From positions 1 through 17,461 of the forward strand of contig CALFLJ010000097.1 in the NCBI GenBank assembly GCA_937880335.1: a stretch of DNA of 17,461 nt. Reading direction: 5' to 3'. The DNA is from an uncultured Succinatimonas sp. (GTDB taxonomy: Bacteria > Pseudomonadota > Gammaproteobacteria > Enterobacterales > Succinivibrionaceae). Positions 14,921 through 17,461 of this stretch are shown piece after piece (positions within the stretch are counted from its first letter, which is position 1; each line of letters begins with the position of its first letter). The notes beneath the pieces are model-generated. The model searched no databases. It saw only the letters and a list, made by a program, of their open reading frames with translations, and was not told the origin of the DNA. A program made the translations under genes and the position numbers.

Positions 14921-15744
14921 ATTACCCCTGATAAGAAACTCAAGAAATAGTTTAGAGTGTCAGATGATTTAGCTAAAAGCCATAAACTTATATCAAAATA
15001 AGGGAGTACAAAAAACACTATTAAGAAAGCACACAATCCAGATTTAATCGGCATCGATAAAATATAAACATTAAGCTGCGGAGCAAATCGGTTAATAATA
15101 CCTAAAGAAACATCAGTTAAAAGAGATACTAAAATAAAAGGACCACAGACTAAAAGTGCTGTAGTAAGAAAAGAATTAACCTCACGACTAAAAAAGACTG
15201 CAATATTTGCAGAACTTAAACTTGGAAGGAATTCAAAGACAGGCCACATTAAATAACCTTGATAAAGAATGGCTAAAAATCCTAGCACAGCACCTGATGC
15301 AAAAAAGAGTGTAACCATTGAAAGAAATAAAACTTCTCCAAATGGTGAGACCTCATCTCCTGACATTATCTCGCTTCCTATAGCCTGTGATGCTCCTCTT
15401 TGATTATCAACAATAAGGCCTGCTGAAAGGGCTGCATAAAAGACTAATCCTGAAAGTAAGCCTAGGAGCATACCTAATATTGTTTCCTTAACACTCAATG
15501 CAAAAAGGTATAAAACATCAAAATGTGCTAAAAGATTCTGAGTCTCAATAATATTTACTAAAAAAGGATGTAAAGGAAAGTACAATGCTATAGCCAGTGA
15601 AAAACGAACCGGCATATTTATAGCAGGACCAAAAAAAGGTGCAAATGACAACAATGCTATAAGTCTTATAAGACCCAAGCCTAATGCTAAGATATTAGCT
15701 AAAACTACCTTATCATTTAAAATGCTTTGCCAAAATTCACTCAT
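14917..15744 (-). CDS. sctT: Type III secretion export apparatus protein SctT (YscT/EscT/SpaR family)
   Basis: SctT is an inner-membrane subunit of the injectisome export gate, built with SctR and SctS and related to flagellar FliR. The 275 residues hold about six hydrophobic segments. Motifs favour the injectisome branch: GLIVDNQRGAS (109-119), SPFGE (133-137) and YQGYLMWPVF (161-170). In the SctT family these read IDNQRGA, SPLG and Y-x-S-Y-x-x-WP, while FliR has a different sequence there. RFAPQLNVYILSMPIKS (219-235) is shared by both branches. The start overlaps the sctS stop (ATGA). The C-terminus is short. The stop converges on, and overlaps, the preceding gene, leaving no terminator between them. 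Confidence 0.87.
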   Translation of the reverse strand: MSEFWQSILNDKVVLANILALGLGLIRLIALLSFAPFFGPAINMPVRFSLAIALYFPLHPFLVNIIETQNLLAHFDVLYLFALSVKETILGMLLGLLSGLVFYAALSAGLIVDNQRGASQAIGSEIMSGDEVSPFGEVLFLSMVTLFFASGAVLGFLAILYQGYLMWPVFEFLPSLSSANIAVFFSREVNSFLTTALLVCGPFILVSLLTDVSLGIINRFAPQLNVYILSMPIKSGLCAFLIVFFVLPYFDISLWLLAKSSDTLNYFLSFLSGVI

Positions 15745-16004
15745 TGCAATAAATAAAAACGATCAAAGATAGCCTTACTAAACTCAAGGAGTTGAGCACT
15801 TAACCAACTCCCGGATAAAAATAAAGTTATTGAAACAGCAATAAGCTTAATGCCAAAAGATAAAGTCTGCTCCTGTAACTGAGTTATAGCTTGAATCAAG
15901 CTTAGTAATATACCTACCACTGAGGCTACTAAAATAGGAGGCAAAGACAGGAGCAAAATAAGATACATTCCCTGACTTATAAGTTCTATCACTGCAGGTT
16001 GCAT
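15741..16004 (-). CDS. sctS: Type III secretion export apparatus protein SctS (YscS/EscS family)
   Basis: SctS is a small two-helix membrane subunit of the type III export gate, homologous to FliQ. Its 87 residues contain membrane helices at about 14-36 and 50-72. Between them PPILVASVVGILLSLIQAIT (22-41) runs into QLQEQTLSFGIKLIAV. The TQ-x-QEQTL-x-F-x-IKL pattern is the hallmark of YscS/EscS/SpaQ proteins; FliQ has a related but different sequence there. It is the first gene of a two-gene minus-strand unit with sctT, overlapping by four bases. An AAGAGAG about 9 bases before the ATG is the ribosome binding site. sctR, which usually precedes sctS, is not here. Confidence 0.88.
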   Translation of the reverse strand: MQPAVIELISQGMYLILLLSLPPILVASVVGILLSLIQAITQLQEQTLSFGIKLIAVSITLFLSGSWLSAQLLEFSKAIFDRFYLLQ

Positions 16005-16264
16005 TTTTAATCTCTCTTAAAGGCATTTTTTATAAGTGTAACTACCTAAAATATTTTTAGCAAATTTCTGCTCTTTAAACACTTTTAGTAAATTCAAGTT
16101 TTTTGGATAGTTTGTGAAATTTAACGTTCTTTAATTTCATAAGATCTGTTTTAATTATATAAAAGTATCTATAATTAAATTTTATAATATAGCTGAAAAA
16201 ATTATAAAACTATTAATTTTTTTTAAGTTAAAAACAATTTTACTTTTTAAACTGTGGAGGATTT
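16005..16264. promoter_or_regulatory. Divergent AT-rich control region of the type III secretion genes
   Basis: This 260-base stretch separates sctS (minus) from the sctP-like gene (plus). It is very A/T-rich, with two TATAAT hexamers on the plus strand (16170-16175 and 16183-16188), neither with a good -35. Such DNA is a usual target of H-NS-like silencing and of AraC-type activators, but no specific operator can be named. No sigma-28 motif is present. GGAGGA (16256-16261) is the ribosome binding site of the next gene. Confidence 0.4.
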
Positions 16265-16882
16265 ATGTCAGTTAAATTTAACTTAAGTGAACAGATCCAA
16301 AGCTCTAGTGAAAACGAAAAATCTATTACATCAAAAGATCTCAAAGCAAACATAGATGACGTAGACAAGTTTTCTCGTCTTATGAGAAAAGATGAAAATA
16401 ATGATCACTCTTTTGATGAAAATAATTTAGAGCAGAAAATGCAAGGTCAAAAGACTGACGATAGTTTTGAATTATCTTCAATTTTCTCCGCTTTAATTCA
16501 AGGTAAAGAACCTCAAGAAAAAATAGAAAAGCCCAGCAAAATATCTCAGCAGGATTTATCTTCTGCACAAAAAATTGCTGATGATTTATTAGAAAGAATT
16601 TTAGTAAGCGACAAAAAACTTGATGGTTCAGTTGAGGTAAAACTTTTATTAAACGATAGTTCTATCCTAAAACAAACTGAAATATCGATAAATCGTGACC
16701 TTAACGGAATGCTCTTTGTTAATATCAGCTCATCAGACAATAACTCGTATCAAAAACTTTTAAGCTCTAAGGCTATTTTGGAAAAACAACTTAATGATAA
16801 AGAAGACAATCCTGTTAGGGTTGAAGTTGTTTTTAATGAAGATTTTGATAAAACTAAAGAATCAGAGCATTATAAAGTTTAA
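16265..16882 (+). CDS. Probable type III secretion SctP-like protein (YscP/HrpP/FliK-like)
   Basis: The product (205 residues) is hydrophilic and acidic, with no signal peptide or membrane helix. Its N-terminal 100 residues are low-complexity and probably disordered. The C-terminal part (about 100-197) is more ordered: LLERILVSDKKL, then GSVEVKLLLNDSSILKQTEI, and a final PVRVEVVFNEDFD. This long-disordered head plus compact tail, and the position just upstream of sctQ, match SctP proteins. These are FliK relatives that measure needle length and switch export substrate. The assignment rests on context and domain layout more than on clear motifs; a secreted regulator is an alternative. GGAGGA lies 4 bases before the ATG. 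Nine bases separate it from sctQ, so the two are co-transcribed. Confidence 0.55.
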   Translation: MSVKFNLSEQIQSSSENEKSITSKDLKANIDDVDKFSRLMRKDENNDHSFDENNLEQKMQGQKTDDSFELSSIFSALIQGKEPQEKIEKPSKISQQDLSSAQKIADDLLERILVSDKKLDGSVEVKLLLNDSSILKQTEISINRDLNGMLFVNISSSDNNSYQKLLSSKAILEKQLNDKEDNPVRVEVVFNEDFDKTKESEHYKV

Positions 16883-16891
16883 AGAGGGCCT

Positions 16892-17461
16892 ATGACCGAT
16901 ACAATGCCTGTAAGTAATATTAAGTTTGATGAGCTAAAAGTAGAAAAAGCTGTACTTATAAACAGAATAAATAGAATTATAAGTGAGGAGAGTGAACTTG
17001 AATTATGCCCATTTGGCCATAAAGATTTCCAATGCAAAATAAAATTAGGTGCAGTTTTAGCAGCTATTCCTTTTAATCTTTTAATTGGCGATGACATAAT
17101 ATTAAGTGATAATGAGCTTCTAAAGGATCTTAACTACAAAGACCTTCCATATGAACTCACTGAAGTTGCAAGTATGCTGATTTTAAGCGAGAAAATAACA
17201 AAACTTGAGGAGCTCATAGATTCAAAAATATCCTTAAAAGAACCTTTTGATGATTTTAATGCTTCATTTTCTTTAGACTTTATTTTGAAGACAGAAAAAT
17301 ATGATCTGCCTTTACGACTTGAAATCATAAGTGTAGAAGCGGTTAAGCTCATAATCTCACGACTAAAAAATATTGAACCTAAAAAGAATAATTTAAAGCC
17401 AAATTTACTATTTAGTTTTATAGTTGGTGAGGGTAAATTAAATCTTGAAGAGTTAAAAAAT
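16892..17461 (+). CDS. sctQ: Type III secretion cytoplasmic ring protein SctQ, N-terminal 190 residues (partial)
   Basis: The frame opens with ATG at 16892 (GAGGG upstream) and stays open to the window edge, 190 codons. SctQ (YscQ/HrcQ/SpaO) forms the cytoplasmic sorting platform under the injectisome, related to FliM/FliN. The visible part starts with MTDTMPVSNIKFDELKV. It has LRLEIISVEAVKLIISRL (about 147-164) and ends in LLFSFIVGEGKLNLEELKN, which matches the start of the family's SpoA-type segment (small-residue/Gly before a K/R-L-x-L-x-x-L run). The C-terminal SpoA domain, expected next, lies beyond the window. Its partner upstream is the SctP-like gene, the order seen in other clusters (P then Q). 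Identification is fairly firm because sctS and sctT lie nearby. Confidence 0.72.
   Translation, partial: MTDTMPVSNIKFDELKVEKAVLINRINRIISEESELELCPFGHKDFQCKIKLGAVLAAIPFNLLIGDDIILSDNELLKDLNYKDLPYELTEVASMLILSEKITKLEELIDSKISLKEPFDDFNASFSLDFILKTEKYDLPLRLEIISVEAVKLIISRLKNIEPKKNNLKPNLLFSFIVGEGKLNLEELKN

Noticed and set aside
14917..15744. Flagellar FliR call
   Set aside because: The VDNQRGAS, SPFGE and YQGYLMWP motifs are typical of SctT; FliR has other residues at these places.
15741..16004. Flagellar FliQ call for the 87-residue membrane protein
   Set aside because: The TQLQEQTLSFGIKL motif and the adjacent SctT-type protein favour the injectisome branch; no flagellar basal-body gene is next to it.
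16879..17352. Two minus-strand open frames opposite the sctQ start
   Set aside because: The plus-strand frame is continuously open for 190 codons with a ribosome binding site and SctQ features; the minus frames are broken and serine-rich.
1..17461. CRISPR arrays, tRNA genes, insertion sequences or transposase genes
   Set aside because: No regularly spaced direct repeats, cloverleaf sequences, transposase frames or terminal inverted repeats were found by reading the window.

Overview
The window looks like chromosomal DNA of a low-GC, motile, succinate-forming anaerobic gammaproteobacterium. The fumarate reductase subunits, PykF-type pyruvate kinase and phosphatidylserine decarboxylase all read like E. 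coli homologues, but base and codon use is AT-rich outside the highly expressed frd genes. A Succinivibrionaceae-type organism (Aeromonadales) is my best guess. That is inference from protein resemblance and metabolism; no 16S or other marker is present.

Layout, left to right. (1) 1-66: tail of an unidentified gene. (2) 389-1237: psd, membrane phospholipid synthesis. (3) 1603-5016: frdABCD, a tight four-gene operon for menaquinol:fumarate reductase, preceded by a near-consensus FNR-like site and closed by a strong palindromic terminator. frdA most likely starts at a GTG (1603) with a good ribosome binding site. (4) 5383-6798: pykF, with an extended -10 promoter and its own terminator. (5) 7068-8105: fliS and flaG, convergent flagellar genes, each preceded by a FliA (sigma-28) type promoter. 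(6) 8216-9115: an EamA/DMT transporter. (7) 9116-9933: a long AT-rich stretch without a convincing gene. (8) 9934-14920: a periplasmic substrate-binding protein divergent from a two-gene operon. That operon encodes an unusual MFS transporter with a long N-terminal sensory part (two periplasmic modules) and a 487-residue protein I do not recognise. (9) 14917-17461: part of a non-flagellar type III secretion (injectisome) cluster. sctS and sctT lie on the minus strand; an sctP-like gene and the 5' part of sctQ lie on the plus strand, diverging from a 260-base AT-rich region.

Functionally, psd, frd and pyk are core metabolism; frd and pyk support mixed-acid fermentation ending in succinate. fliS/flaG belong to the late flagellar regulon. 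The right-hand third is accessory-like. The substrate-binding protein, sensor-MFS and unknown protein form a candidate sense-and-transport module that lacks any visible ABC permease or ATPase. The export genes look like FliQ/FliR at first glance but carry injectisome-type motifs. These two blocks are the parts most worth a second look.
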